Notes under the pieces: generated by a model
The model's database searches: none
What the model saw: the letters and a program-made list of their open reading frames with translations, nothing else
Told to the model about the DNA's origin: nothing
Made by a program: the position numbers and the translations under genes
In this document: positions 40,287 to 52,400 of the stretch, piece after piece
Numbering within the stretch: the stretch's first letter is position 1
Layout of the letters: each line of letters opens with the position of its first letter
DNA from: Symsagittifera roscoffensis
Lineage: Eukaryota; Xenacoelomorpha; Acoela; Convolutidae
Reading direction: 5' to 3'
Assembly: GCF_963678635.1 (NCBI RefSeq)
Contig: NC_087065.1
Location: 66,249,374 to 66,313,373 of the forward strand
DNA: 64,000 bases

Positions 40287-40459
40287 CCCTGGACAAACTA
40301 AAATTTGTTTTTAAAAATCTTCAAAATTAGTCTTTTTCTTGAAAATCTTCAGAGAACATTTAAATTATTCTAATTATTTTAAAACGATATTTGAAAAATT
40401 ATGAAATGAAGCGTTGAACAAGAGAAAAAATGTACGCAGTTTCGAGAAATATTTGTTTT

Positions 40460-41290
40460 GCCGCATCCGCCTTGGTCTGGAAAATGGGGCCGTCTGCGCT
40501 TTGGTTTGCAAAGTCGCGCCATATCCACCACGGTGGCGAAGAATTAGTTCTTGGTTGTGCCGTCTCCATCTCTGTCTGGAAAGTCATGCCGTCTCCAACC
40601 GGGTCTGGAAAGTCGCGCCGTATCCACATCGGTTGTCAGGACTATACTCTTGTTCGCGCCGTCTCCACCTCGTTCTGGAAATTCGCGCCGTCTCCGTCTT
40701 GGTCTGAAAAGTCGCGCCGTCTTCGCCTTAGTCTGTAAATCCGTGCCGTCTCCACCTTGTTCGCGAGGAGTTGAATCTTGTTCGCGTCGTCTACGCCTTA
40801 AACTGAAAAGTCGCGCCGTCTCGGCCTTGGTGTGGAAAGTCGCGCCGTATCCGCTTTGGTCTGGGCCGTCTTCACTCTGATTGCAAAAATCGCGCTCCAA
40901 CCATCACTGTGGCGAAAATTGCGCAGTGTCCGCCTTGCTTTGAAAAGTCGCGCCATCTCCGCCTTATTCTGGAAATTCGTGCCGTCTCCACCTTGTTCGC
41001 GAGGAATTGAATCTTGTTCGCGCCGTCTCCGCCTTGAGTTGGAAAGTCGCGCCATCTCCGCCTTGGTCTGGAAAGTCGTGCCGTCTCCCCCTTGGTCAGC
41101 AAAACCACCCCTTCTCCTTTCTGAACGCGAAAGTCGCGCCTCTCCCACCACGGTCGCGAATAATTGATTCTTGGTCGCGCAACCTCCGCCTCGGTCTGGA
41201 AAGTCGCGTCGTCTCCAACTCGGTCGCGAAAGTTTTGAAAATGCAATGTTTGGTCGCACTGGTCAGGCCAGTCTCCCGTTGCTTTTTCAA
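40460..41290. repeat. Degenerate ~29-bp GC-rich minisatellite
   Basis: Some two dozen imperfect copies of a unit like GTCGCGCCGTCTCCGCCTT followed by GGTCTGGAAA, period about 29 bases, with occasional longer variants containing TTGTTCGCGAGGA(A/G)TTGAATC. It is far richer in G+C than the surrounding DNA. Because 29 is not a multiple of three and stops are rare, long ORFs appear in most frames on both strands; none is conserved in phase, so it is treated as non-coding. Confidence 0.85.
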
Positions 41291-41379
41291 TCGCGCCTTT
41301 CCTGAGTCGCGGCATATGTATGTGCCGTATAAAATGTATGAAATTTGTATAAAATATAATGAGGACTAGCAGGGTTGAC

Positions 41380-41910
41380 CGCGATAGACAAAAATGCTAT
41401 TCATAGAGTTCCATACAGTTTCTCTATGAAAAAATGCTAGTCTTACTAGTCCCATACTATGAGAACTATATGACTAGCATCATTTTTTTTTCAAAACTAT
41501 ATAACTGTATCACTAGAACTGTATGACTAGAATTTTTTGAAAAACAAAAAAAAAACAGTTTGTATTGAGAAAACAAAACGAAGTTAAATCCGTTTTAAAA
41601 CTCATAAGATTAGTCACTGGTCAAAAGGTAATCACCAAAATTCTTGAAACTGACAGAAAAACATCAAAAAAAAATATATTTTTTGTTGAAAAAACGCTAG
41701 TCAACCAGTTCCCATAATATGGAAATTGCATGAATAGAAATTTTCAAATAAAATAACAAACTCTGTCGGCAAAAAAGACCGTTAAAATAGATATGAAGCT
41801 CTTGGAGTAGGCTAATAGTCAGAGGGTAATCTCCAAAATTATTGAAATTGAAAAAAATACTCTAGGTAACATGCTACCCATACAGCTCCCATACTACTGG
41901 AACAATAAGC
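41380..41910. repeat. Degenerate dispersed repeat with AAAATGCTAGTC / CCCATAC motifs
   Basis: Recurring motifs such as AAAATGCTAGTC, CATACAGTT and GACTAGCAT occur in both orientations. The same motifs recur at 62640-62860, beyond element B. It is probably a degenerate satellite or MITE-like family of the host genome. Confidence 0.55.
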
Positions 41911-43090
41911 TGCCATTTTTCAAAATGACATTTTTATACTTAAGATGAACAAAAACGCGTTTTCAAGAAATCGAACCTAAAAAAAACTAGTTAATGACCA
42001 AAAATTGATCAAATATATGAGATTGAAACGGAATAATTTTTTTCTCAGAATTTCAGATCAACGCTTGTCATTCAAGAACCATACTGCCAATTCACAACTA
42101 ATAGGTTCATTGCAATTTTCACTGAAGTTTCTCTCGCTTTTCTGAAGAACAAGCTTTGCAGAAAATACGCTTAAGCTAACTTTAACAATTTTAAAACATC
42201 AGTAGACGGGAACTTCCAACAATAATTTTATCTTCAGATCAACGATTAAGAACAAACATAAGATTTCGAACATTTGGAAGAAAATTATTGACACATTAAG
42301 AACATCTCATAGAACAACTGAATCCAATTAATCCATTGGGTGAAAAGCGATAACTCTTCAATTTTTGTCTCTGTTACGTTTCAATTCATCAAAACTAGCA
42401 GTGTTCTGTTAAACAAGGCATTCTTATTGCTCCAACAGGAACAAATAGATCTTACAAAGTTTTAAATTTGGACAGAAAACGTAAAGAACAAAGACGTTTT
42501 CTACCAAAAACATTCTAGGCTAGAGCGAATTTTGCCATTACCTACTCAAAACATGTTTTTTGCTAGTTTTTTTTTTCAAATGGGATCATTTTTATTGTCA
42601 TGACAGAACAATTTCAGTTTGAAAAGTGAAAATGTGTTGTTTTCCACAATTCCTAATTTTCATAGATTTTTTTTCAGTATAAACTGTAAGCCACTTGAAT
42701 ACAAAACCCCCTTCGTCTCAACTGAAATATGTCTGCGCAATGATTCTAGGTCAAAGGCAAGTACATTTTTTCCAATTGGCCGTTGCCTATCAAAAAAAAC
42801 TGACCAAAAAAGCTTAAATTAAAAGCTGTTCTCATTTCAAAACACTGTTCAATATTCGGACAAGCCTTTAAACTGCCGCAAAACTTCATCTTCAAACTCA
42901 GTAATCAAGAGAGAAGTAATTCATTGATAATAAAAATTTCTTCTTGATGAATGTTTTATACAGTTTTTGGTTTATGACATGCCATTTTTTTTAGCTTCGA
43001 GCACGCAAAAAGTGGCAAGCAACAGGCACATTTGCTAGAACTTTAAAGACAGGAGGCAATGGAACGTTTTGGAGCTTCTAAATTGAAGCT
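41911..43090. other. No gene recognised
   Basis: About 1.2 kb of AT-rich DNA with short ORFs only, lying in the spacer between elements A and B. Confidence 0.5.
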
Positions 43091-43381
43091 GTGATTTTTT
43101 TCTCTCAAATCAAACTTGCCAGTTTTCTCCATTCAAGACTCAATCAAAACACGTTGAATGGTTGTATTGAATTAGAACAAGCAAAAGACTGCGTCAAAAT
43201 AAGGACTGTCGTACAGATAGACCACCATTTTGGCCTTGAAATTTTGAGAAGGGGTTTATCTGTGAATGAAGAGTACAATGAAAAGAAGCTCAAACCGAAA
43301 ACTAACCCTCCTCTTAGTGTTGATGAAAATATCTTATTTCGAAGCAAAGTTATGTACCGTTTAACTTCGAATGCTATTTGA
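43091..43381 (+). CDS. Hypothetical ORF
   Basis: A 96-codon frame containing NTLNGCIELEQAKDCVKIRT, VVQIDHHFGLEILRRGLS and KPKTNPPLSVDENILFRSKV. The composition is protein-like, but there are no motifs I know and no second copy in the window. It could be an exon or a transposon remnant. The following 0.6 kb (43382-43974) up to the B LTR has nothing recognisable. Confidence 0.22.
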   Translation: MIFFSQIKLASFLHSRLNQNTLNGCIELEQAKDCVKIRTVVQIDHHFGLEILRRGLSVNEEYNEKKLKPKTNPPLSVDENILFRSKVMYRLTSNAI

Positions 43382-43974
43382 TTTGTTTAATTTACCGCAA
43401 AAATGACTGTTATTTATTTCATACGGATTCGGTTAAAAAAAGTTCGAGGTTTCATTATAATGTTTTTCAGATTTACGTTTTGTTTTTTGATATTTGATAC
43501 GGGTTTATTCATTTTGATCTGATAAGTATATTACCACTGCTTTTACACTTTTTTCTCTGGGCTTGAATTTTGTCGCGGATCATGTTTTCCAACCTCTGTC
43601 CTATCCACGGGATTCTGTCCTATCATTGGTAGAAGACCCATGGTAGTGTCAAACATCGATTTTTGTGCGTATGGTACATGTTAGAAAAAATCACGAAAGT
43701 GCAATTTTCGACACGATAAAAAAGTCTTTTCATAGTTAATATGGTGTAACCTGACCTGACTCTATATAGTCGTGGATGTGGAGGTCGACCAGGATTTCGG
43801 CTTGACTTTCAGTGGGAGCGTGATTTTGGATTTTTTCGAGTGTTGTTATGCAAATAAATACTCTCATATCTCAATAAGACTAGGAAGCAGAGCCGCAAAA
43901 ATTTTCCTGCAGAAAACACAATTCTTTTAGTTTTCTCAGGTTTTCCTATCAGTTCTAAGATTGCGCGATTACAG

Positions 43975-44387
43975 TGGAACCTGATCTAAAATACATTTTA
44001 TTATTTCATAAATTAGATATTTTACCACTGTAAAAAATTTAATATTAACCAATCATAATCCATCTAACTAACAACCCACTTATTTGTAAGTGCTGAAATT
44101 ACTTGTAATTTCAGCACCAGAGAGATTTGAATTTAACTTCGAAATTAGTTGCCTCTCCTTCGAGAACTACAGCAGCCGCAATAAAACCAGTATACTTTAC
44201 ATCTGTTGAGCCTAGCAGAGACTAGTTAAACAACCTGAGACTAGTAGATATAAGTGTAAGATTAGGATCGGTATTAGACCAAGAAGTTGCACGAATCTAT
44301 CGGGCCGAAAATAAGATAGCGTGACGAGCAGACGGTGTACCCTATCCGAAATTACTCTATGAGTTATACACCATCATAAATATTTCA
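43975..44387 (+). repeat. 5' LTR of element B
   Basis: 413 bp with AATAAA at 44179-44184 and the conserved hairpin at 44090-44117. It differs from the 3' LTR by scattered substitutions, a few percent by eye, so the insertion is not recent. Confidence 0.95.
44090..44117 (+). other. LTR hairpin, element B 5' LTR
   Basis: 13-bp perfect inverted repeat around TT, identical to the copies in A. Confidence 0.8.
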
Positions 44388-44389
44388 TC

Positions 44390-44412
44390 TGGTGCAACCA
44401 TAAGTCTCGAGT
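44390..44412 (+). promoter_or_regulatory. Primer-binding site, element B
   Basis: TGGTGCAACC two bases after the LTR and on to TCTCGAG. It differs from the A site at one base in the acceptor part (AACC against GACC), agreeing there with element C. Confidence 0.75.
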
Positions 44413-44482
44413 AAAGACCTTAAAAACAAATTAGCTTAGAAATAACCAAAAATTTATTAGAAATAGACAAAACATTTTCAAA

Positions 44483-44716
44483 ATGTTACACGGCAATAAT
44501 TTAATTGAATGGTCTCTACGACTCGATAGATCAGAGCCGCTATTCCGTACAATACGAGAACTACCCGGTATTGGAAAAAGACCTCGGACAAGAGACGACA
44601 TACGAATACATAGAAACTTACCATTTAGTTTCATGGTCGTACGGCAAAAGCCAACAAAAACTTTTATATTTAGAATTTTATTAGCAATGAATTTAGATTT
44701 TCATTTGCAAACATAA
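44483..44716 (+). CDS. Leader ORF0 (element B, 77 codons)
   Basis: The only complete version of ORF0. It starts MLHGNNLIEWSLRLDRSEPL, continues FRTIRELPGIGKRPRTRDD and RNLPFSFMVVRQKPT, and ends FIFRILLAMNLDFHLQT. It begins about 95 bases after the LTR. Partial versions with the same amino-acid motifs are present in A (39660-39855) and in the diverged C (20344-20545). It is Arg-rich in the middle with a hydrophobic patch near the end and has no known domain. It may be a leader peptide, or a first exon joined by splicing to a downstream ORF that lacks its own ATG (ORF1 in A, ORF X). Confidence 0.5.
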   Translation: MLHGNNLIEWSLRLDRSEPLFRTIRELPGIGKRPRTRDDIRIHRNLPFSFMVVRQKPTKTFIFRILLAMNLDFHLQT

Positions 44717-45180
44717 AATCCTTGAAAAAAAATCTTCAATGAATATACCAGGCGCTAAGCAAATTAATATTGTTCAATGACGATTGTTAAAAACATCTCT
44801 AATCGTTTCTTCCTCTGCAGTACTATATAAAACACATTTGAAAAAATAATTTATTCAAAATAAAAATATAAAATAGTAGCATGACAATAAATTGTTAGTA
44901 AATATAAACCATCTTGTTGTTCCAGCTTCATCACCTAAACATAACAGCAATCATAAATCAACTAATATCATCAAACTAAAATTCACAAATTGTCATTTCA
45001 AACCGTAAATTTTATATTCTTTAAACTTAAATTTATTTAATCTTAAACCAGATCAACAAGGCATTCCTCGGATCTAAATTAATTTTCTATTTTATAATAT
45101 TAATTCTGATCATCAAGGCTTATCCTTGGATCAAACAGAACAATTTTGTTCTCCCCCACCCACTTATCAAGTGTCTAACG
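44717..45180 (+). other. Leader between ORF0 and the leader repeats (element B)
   Basis: AT-rich, no ORF, alignable with A 39241-39659. It retains one GATCATCAAGGCTTATCCTT-like copy near 45112. Confidence 0.45.
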
Positions 45181-45600
45181 ACCTCAAACGTCGATTCACT
45201 ACCCAACCTTTTCAAAAGACCCAGGACTAATAGAAATTTTTAAAATACTAACCATTCAAATTAAGCGAAACAGTGAAGAACTTCGGTTAGGATATCGATC
45301 CTTCACTTGACCCCTCCTCTTATACGACCCAGGATAAATCTTAAACTTAGTAAATTTAAAATAGTATCTAACGAACTACTTGCGTTCTAATTATACCTGA
45401 ACCTTGTGGATCGATTTACTAATCTTCAACCCTTGAACACAATCACTACCCCTAAGTAAGATTAAGTAAGTTAACACCTTAGCTTATACTAGCCACCAGA
45501 AAGTAAAACTCATTCTTCGGAATCGATATACTTTTCTCTCCAACCCTGAGCAAAAAGACCCAGGTTTAGCTAACCAAAAAATCGTAGGGACTAACAGTCT
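45181..45600 (+). promoter_or_regulatory. Leader repeats, element B
   Basis: Four blocks with TCGAT cores at about 45191, 45295, 45411 and 45523 (spacing 104, 116, 112). Three are followed by GACCCAGG at 45218, 45326 and 45557, with CAACCCTTGA-like motifs between. Same arrangement as in A, so the periodic structure is a family feature. Confidence 0.5.
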
Positions 45601-45650
45601 AGGAAATTAAAATCACTAAAAATAACTTTGCATCCATCATCCTAAACCTT

Positions 45651-46109
45651 ATGTCATTGAAAAACCTAGGAGATAAACAAACAATCGTTATACACAACTG
45701 TGAAATAGAAAATCAAAAATACGATCTTGTTATAACCCCGCATACACAAACAGTTGAGTACATTCACACAAAACGACAAACACTAAAAGGAAAAATTCAA
45801 AGTAAACAAAGACAGATAGCACGGAAAAGATTTTCAAAATACAGAAATGCATTCTCAGAATCAGAAATCAGTAGTCTCGATGCACTATACAAAGTAGAAG
45901 ACTCAATAAATCAAACTTATCCAATCCAGGATCCAGTATATTTTTCCGATTCAGAAACAAATTCAATTTCATCGAAAAAAGGAAAAAACAGAATAAAAAA
46001 GAAATATAAACACAAACCAGTACATCTATACAATTGGAATCAACCAATTAGACATATTGATAATTATATATTAACAGTTATCAAACAAAAAAAGCAACAC
46101 TCAAAGTGA
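45651..46109 (+). CDS. ORF1: small basic protein upstream of Gag (element B)
   Basis: Complete 152-codon frame with an ATG, starting MSLKNLGDKQTIVIHNCEI and ending TVIKQKKQHSK. Conserved blocks shared with A are LVITPHTQTV, a Lys/Arg cluster (SKQRQIARKRFSKYR), YFSDSETNS, KKYKHKPVHLYNWNQPIRHI and DNYILTV. The stop falls a few bases into the region aligned with the Gag start of A; B has no Gag ATG at that position. ORF1 is the best preserved part of B. Function unknown, with a likely nucleic-acid-binding character from its charge. Confidence 0.65.
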   Translation: MSLKNLGDKQTIVIHNCEIENQKYDLVITPHTQTVEYIHTKRQTLKGKIQSKQRQIARKRFSKYRNAFSESEISSLDALYKVEDSINQTYPIQDPVYFSDSETNSISSKKGKNRIKKKYKHKPVHLYNWNQPIRHIDNYILTVIKQKKQHSK

Positions 46110-49100
46110 CGAAAGTCCCGATGAAGAAACAGTTTTCCCCTTCATTATAAATTCACTAAATGATAGAGGACAAACAAAATTTTGCAAAAATTTACTCATA
46201 AATTTGTTTGAACCAGGAATCAGCCCATGCAAAATTGAATTCCCAGACATAAAAATTAAAAGACAAATTATAGAACACTATCTAAAAGATATATGCAAAA
46301 TAACACAACAATACGGAATCTACACTATAGAAATCAGTACACCAAGGACAGCATATAATAAATATGTTATTCAAACAGACGATCTTGATTTAGAATTTTC
46401 AAACGTATTCACAGAATATATCGAAAGCATACAATATCACAACTCACAAAGAGCAAACTCAATAATCACAAATGAAATTTTCGCAAAAATACATACTTAT
46501 TTAACTATATTAGAAAGAACAGAAGCTCATAGTACATCACCAGTACAAACATCAAAACATACAAAAGTAAGAAATGAAATCGCCGCATTTTCCACATTTT
46601 TAAATGCAATTCGTGAAAATTTTACCAATAATGATGTTTCACAAAATACCAAACATGATTTACAAAAAATACTAGCATGGTTTACAATCGATTATTTTAC
46701 AAATAACATAGATTTAATTAGCCAAGCAAGAAAAAACTTTAGACCTCAAAGTAGCAATAACGACACTGTCATTGCAGAGCAATCCGATTACGTTTGGGAC
46801 CCTGAATGGTCTCATCCATTGTTTCTAAACATTCCAGTCGATAACTCAAGTCAAGCAAAAGATACAATATCTCTTCACCCAGATTATAAAAAAATAATAT
46901 CATTAACAACTGATGCAACACCTTTAAATTATAATTCAATTTTACCCGACACACAAAATAATAGCTTAAATTCAACAGTAATAAATCATGAAAACATCAA
47001 TGAAAAAAGAAACCTCACACAGCAAGATATTCAAATACCACCAAATGCTATCAATGAAGAAGTAGTTCACACAACAATGATAACTACACAACAAAGTATC
47101 TCACCGATACATCCAAATCTTACAACGCCAAAAAATAGGAATACAGCACTACCACAAGTGACCTTACAATCAACCATAAAACCCTCAGTTGCTCCTAAAT
47201 AATCACATATGGATTACCAAACATATAGACCAATGACAAAACCATCAAAACCACGAAAAACGTTCACAAGAAGTAATTTTGCAGAACACAACTATAATTA
47301 AGCACATTCGTCAAAAACAAATTACCCTCCACGAAAATCATCTCAACCTCAATCATCTCAACATATGAAAATTTTTCCACAAAATCCAACAGATATACAA
47401 AATCAACAATCAATACATATGCCAAACCCAATTAAAACACAATCCTTTCAACCAATACAAACACAATACCCAATGACTATGCACTCTTATCAACCAACTC
47501 AAATGCAGAATGAGATACCATTACCATATTATCTACAGCAACATGAAATCACAAAAAATCAATTGACAAATTTCTCGCAAATACCAAATACCGCAGAATC
47601 ACTGCAAATGACGATGAATCCATATCTCATGGGAGGAACGTCAATAACCTCTAATAAACCATTGATGGTATTCACAGGAACAGACCCTGAATATTCAGTA
47701 GAAGATTACATAAACGTAGTCACAGCAAACTTAATTTTGAACATAGGACCTGAACCAATGAATACACCACTCCATCAAAATTGGATACATAGACGCACAG
47801 CGTTAATACAAACAACATTAGATGGCGCAGCCCAAAAATGGTTTTCAGTACTACCTATAGACATAAAATCAAATTGGAAAAGATTCACACAAGAATTTTC
47901 AAAATGTTTGATTCTGAAAGAAACAAACAACATCAAAGAGTTTTATGCAATGAAATTCGCAGATTACTAAGTGAAACAATTAAACAATTAGCAATTAGAA
48001 TTGAAACACTAGCTCGAAAGGCATATTCACTTAATACACATGATTATAAAATTACAAAAATGACAGAAATTCTAATGATAACCTTAACACCACAATTAAG
48101 GAAAAATGCTATAAAGAAAAGAGCATCTCATCCTTCCTCAATTCGAGAGCCAGATTTAGATTTCAGGAAACTAGTCGATAAACTAGAACAAGCAGAAATC
48201 ACAATGAAACTTGAAGAAACCGAGAATTTAAAATTACAGTATGTTAACCGCATTGAAACAAATACTACACATATAAACAACATACAAGAATGAGAAATAG
48301 ATCTATCTGAAAAAATCACTGAAATTTTAAACATCTATGAAAAGAACCCAAATTATAAAGGCAAACCATCTTTCAAAAAATGGTGTAATTATTGCCGACG
48401 ATACGGACACAGTATATCCGAATGTAGACAAAAACAGCAAGACAATCAAAATAAACCTCCAAAGCAAAAAGAGCCAAATAAGTCATTTTATGAATACATG
48501 AAAAAAGATCAAAATCTACCAAACAAGAATATACACAGCAATAATAGCTCTGAAAAACCACTTCCAAGCAACCCAAACTATTCTAGAAATCAACCACCAT
48601 ATAACTCTAGTTATAGAGGTAGATCATCCGAACAAAGAAATTCACGAAATTTCTCACAAAATAGATACACTCAATTGAATAGTCGAAACAACTATCCACG
48701 ATCAAATTCAAACTCAACACAATTTGTTTCTACATCCAGTTCCCATTCAAACTCAAGGAATAGAAACTATTCCAACAACCGATCACGAAACTCATTGTAC
48801 AATAGAAATAGACAAACAATATTATTCAAACAATAGGAATAGAAGTTATTCAAACAATCGAAATCACAATTACCCAAACAACAGATCACGGAATAACTCA
48901 TACTATATATCAAGTTATCTAAGATCAAATGACAATTACCAAAACAGATCAAGAAATAATTCACAAATTTCGGAACTCAAGTTACAATAATAGATATAGG
49001 AATTATTCCCAATCACCTCATAGGAATAATAATCGTTACCCTGATTCTCAACATTGATATAAAAGTAACACACCAAAACACCAAAGACAAATTAATCAAG

Positions 49101-49411
49101 TTCAAACTAATGAAGAAATAACTTCAGACCCCCCAGGTATTGATAACACAGAAAATACCGAATTACATTTAAACCACATCAATTGCGAATCAACAGATAG
49201 TGAAAGTGATACAGATAATAATATCTCAGTAAACATGATATCAGTCAAAAACGACTATGAATTCATCACATATGACCAACCCTTTAGTTCGCACATATAC
49301 GAAAATCAATTGGAACTTTTAAACAATTATTACATGGGACCAATTAGTAATAATACACAAACCACCCAGGAAGTAAACAAAATTAACACGTTAATTCAAC
49401 CTGACAAGGAC
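46107..49411 (+). pseudogene. gag: Gag, broken (element B)
   Basis: It aligns with A Gag from SDESPDEE onwards (no ATG). A stop at TAA (about 47200; TAT in A) and a deletion of roughly 100 codons near 47300-47365 follow. The capsid region (LMVFTGTDPEYSVEDYINVV, LDGAAQKWFSVLP) is kept, then comes a frameshift near 47905-47930 and a TGA near 48292. The zinc knuckle CNYCRRYGHSISEC is intact near 48388-48429. The Arg/Asn-rich tail has further frame breaks. Downstream the frame runs from FSSHIYENQLELLNNYY without a stop into Pol. Confidence 0.88.
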
Positions 49412-52400
49412 AACGTACAAAGTTCAATCACAAACCATATATACCAAAATATTCAAAAAGAACAACCAAGAGAAAAAATCTGGACAGTTCCTCTTAGAGA
49501 GCCCAAAAAATAAAGAATTTCAACCACCAGATCTTGAAACTGATTTTTTAATCAACTCAGGAGCAGAATCAAATATCATAAATATCCTTACATGGAATGA
49601 AATCAAAATATTGCATCCAAACTTAAAACCTCTTGAAACATCAAGTAAGTTAGCAACAGCACAAGGATCAACATTAATAAATTAGGGAAAAATCCAATTA
49701 TTCCTTGTTCCCAAACCATAAACCATTCAAACAAACATTTCACATTACTGATATTAAACATAATATCATTGGCATACCATTTATCACTAAATATATACCG
49801 ATAATAAATACTTTAAATAGTAAACTACACATAAAAGATAATTATACAAAAATGAAAAACACAGCATTAACATTTTTTCAGAGATTAAACAAACAACCAC
49901 CATTTTTCTCCAAATTCTTCCCTTTTTATAATCAAGAACGAAAACACCTGAAGCCACTATCAGGATATATATATAAATTCTCCATAAAACAAGTTCATCA
50001 ATATGACAAAGGTCAAAATAGACAACAACTCTTTATGTCAGATTTCGAATTTAGACCTATCCACAAATTTTTCAAAATCACAATTTCATCAATAAAATAT
50101 GAAAGAAATTTTAATTCTGATGTTATTTCACTACACGTGTTTAATAATACACCAAATAAAATAACAAAACCCCTAGGACTCTTAGGATATTGTGAAACAA
50201 ATGCTACAACTTCACCTGTGAAAGAAGTAGCATACAGAGTCAATAATATATTACATCTCTTAGATATTTGTCAATCAACAATTCTTGATGAAAAATTATC
50301 TATAATTAATATAATAAACAACAAAAAAAAATACAGATTAATTCACAAAAACTCCATATTTCAAACCTACCTTCAATATCACAAATTATACAGAAGAACA
50401 GCAAAAATTTTTAACTATGTTTAATTTTCAACATTCACAAATAACACAAAATGAATTTGATAAATTAGCTAAGCAATTAATAAAATATTCATCAGTCTAC
50501 GCAACATCAAAAGTTGACGTTGGAAAAGTTATTTCATCCCTACACCTTCCATTAAAACCTGACGGAAATTTCAAAAAGCAAAGAGCAAGCAAAGTACCAA
50601 TTCACTTACATGACAAAGCAACAGATTACTAAACATTTTAGAACAATACGAAATTATCTCATCAGTCAATAAAGAAGAACAACCAAAAGGTAACACTTTC
50701 ATCAACCCTGTTATCATCCTAGCAAAAAAAGAATCACTAAAAATAGTTTTAGACGCTAGATATCTCAATTCACTAATTGATGAATCAAAATGCAATTGGC
50801 CTATTGAACCAATACAAGTAATCTTAACAAAAATAAATGGCAAATACTTCACAACCGCAGACATGAATAGTGCTTACAACCAAATGCCACTAGACGAACA
50901 GTCACGACGTTTAACACAATTTGTTTTTGGAAATCAACGAATTCAATCGATTATTCTATGGAATATCCATAAGACCAGCAGCTTTTTCAGCATTCATGAG
51001 TAAAATTTTTAGACCACTAATACTCAAGAAAAAAGCAATCACATATCTAGACGATGTCTTCATGCAATCACAAACTAAAGACGAAATGTTTACAGTTTTA
51101 GAACAATATCACAAAATTCTTCAGAACAAAAATCTGAAAGCAGCCCCAGACAAATCACATTTCTTTTTAACACGAGTTAAATTTTTAGGACAGAATTTTG
51201 AACGAAACACTATTACTCCATTTAAATCACGCATTGACGCAATTCAAAAACTTCAACCAGCAACAAATAAAAAGAAGATTCAAGAATTCCTCGGAATGTT
51301 AAATTTCTTAAGTAAATACGTTTATAAAATGCAACTATACTTAAGACCTTTCTATAACATCCTCAGACAACAAAATAACTTTGAATGGACCACTGAACAT
51401 CAAACACGATTTGAAGAAATTAAAAAAAATCTAACAGAACAAATTTGAAACACAATTCCAGGCCCAAACCAACCATTCTACGCAATGTGCGATGCTTCAA
51501 ATTTTGGCATCGGCGCAGCATTATTACAATCACATAGTGGAACAAATAAAATGAACTTAACCTCAGCAAATTCACGACTATTTACACAAGCCGAGTTACG
51601 ACTCTGCACTCTAATGAGAGAGTGTACAGCCATGATATACACACTAACAGAATACGAATTTCTGATACTTTCTGATCAAAACATCCAACAGTTTTATTCA
51701 CAGATTATAAACCAATAATATTTCTTTTTACAGAAAAATCAAACCCAAATCATAGAGTTTATAGATTTCAACTAATTCTGATGAAATTTCGAAACTTTCA
51801 TATAGTTTGGACAGCAGGAAAAAACCTTGCATTACCAGACACATTAAGTAGAAATACACCACCAGAATGACTTACACGAAAAACTACAGTTGAGATACCG
51901 AAAAATATTAAATTTCATCTCGCGAAAGACGAAACATCACCCCGATTAGAATGTAAATACGCAGTAAAAACTGACATTGACCAATCACAAATAATTAATT
52001 TACAACATTTTCCACTCTATCTAGATTGCCAAAATAATCACCATGAAATTGATTTATTAGGTACATCTACTTTTAAACCAATCCCATACTCACAATGGAT
52101 AAAAAATAACACTCAGCAAAAGAAAATCAAACAACAACCGCATAAAAACGACCTTTTTCCACTAATTGAAAAAGAGGACTTAACCGATAAAATAAATTTA
52201 TCAGGACCACAGACAAACGACTCAAAATATACGATAAATTTAACCTTCATTACCCACTTGACACAATCCCCGTATCAAAACTAGAAATTGACAATAATTT
52301 TCTCCCACCAACAGGAAAAATTGCACTTGAACTTTTAAAACGATATCAAAATTTTGACCCAGTAATTAGACAACTCAAATCATGGCACAAATATAAAACA

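Noticed and set aside
40460-41290. CRISPR-like array
   Set aside because: Units are head-to-tail without unique spacers of constant length, and the context is eukaryotic.
40399-41369. Overlapping ORFs of up to ~150 codons on both strands
   Set aside because: They run through a 29-bp minisatellite. The repeat is not a multiple of three and the frames carry no consistent protein repeat.
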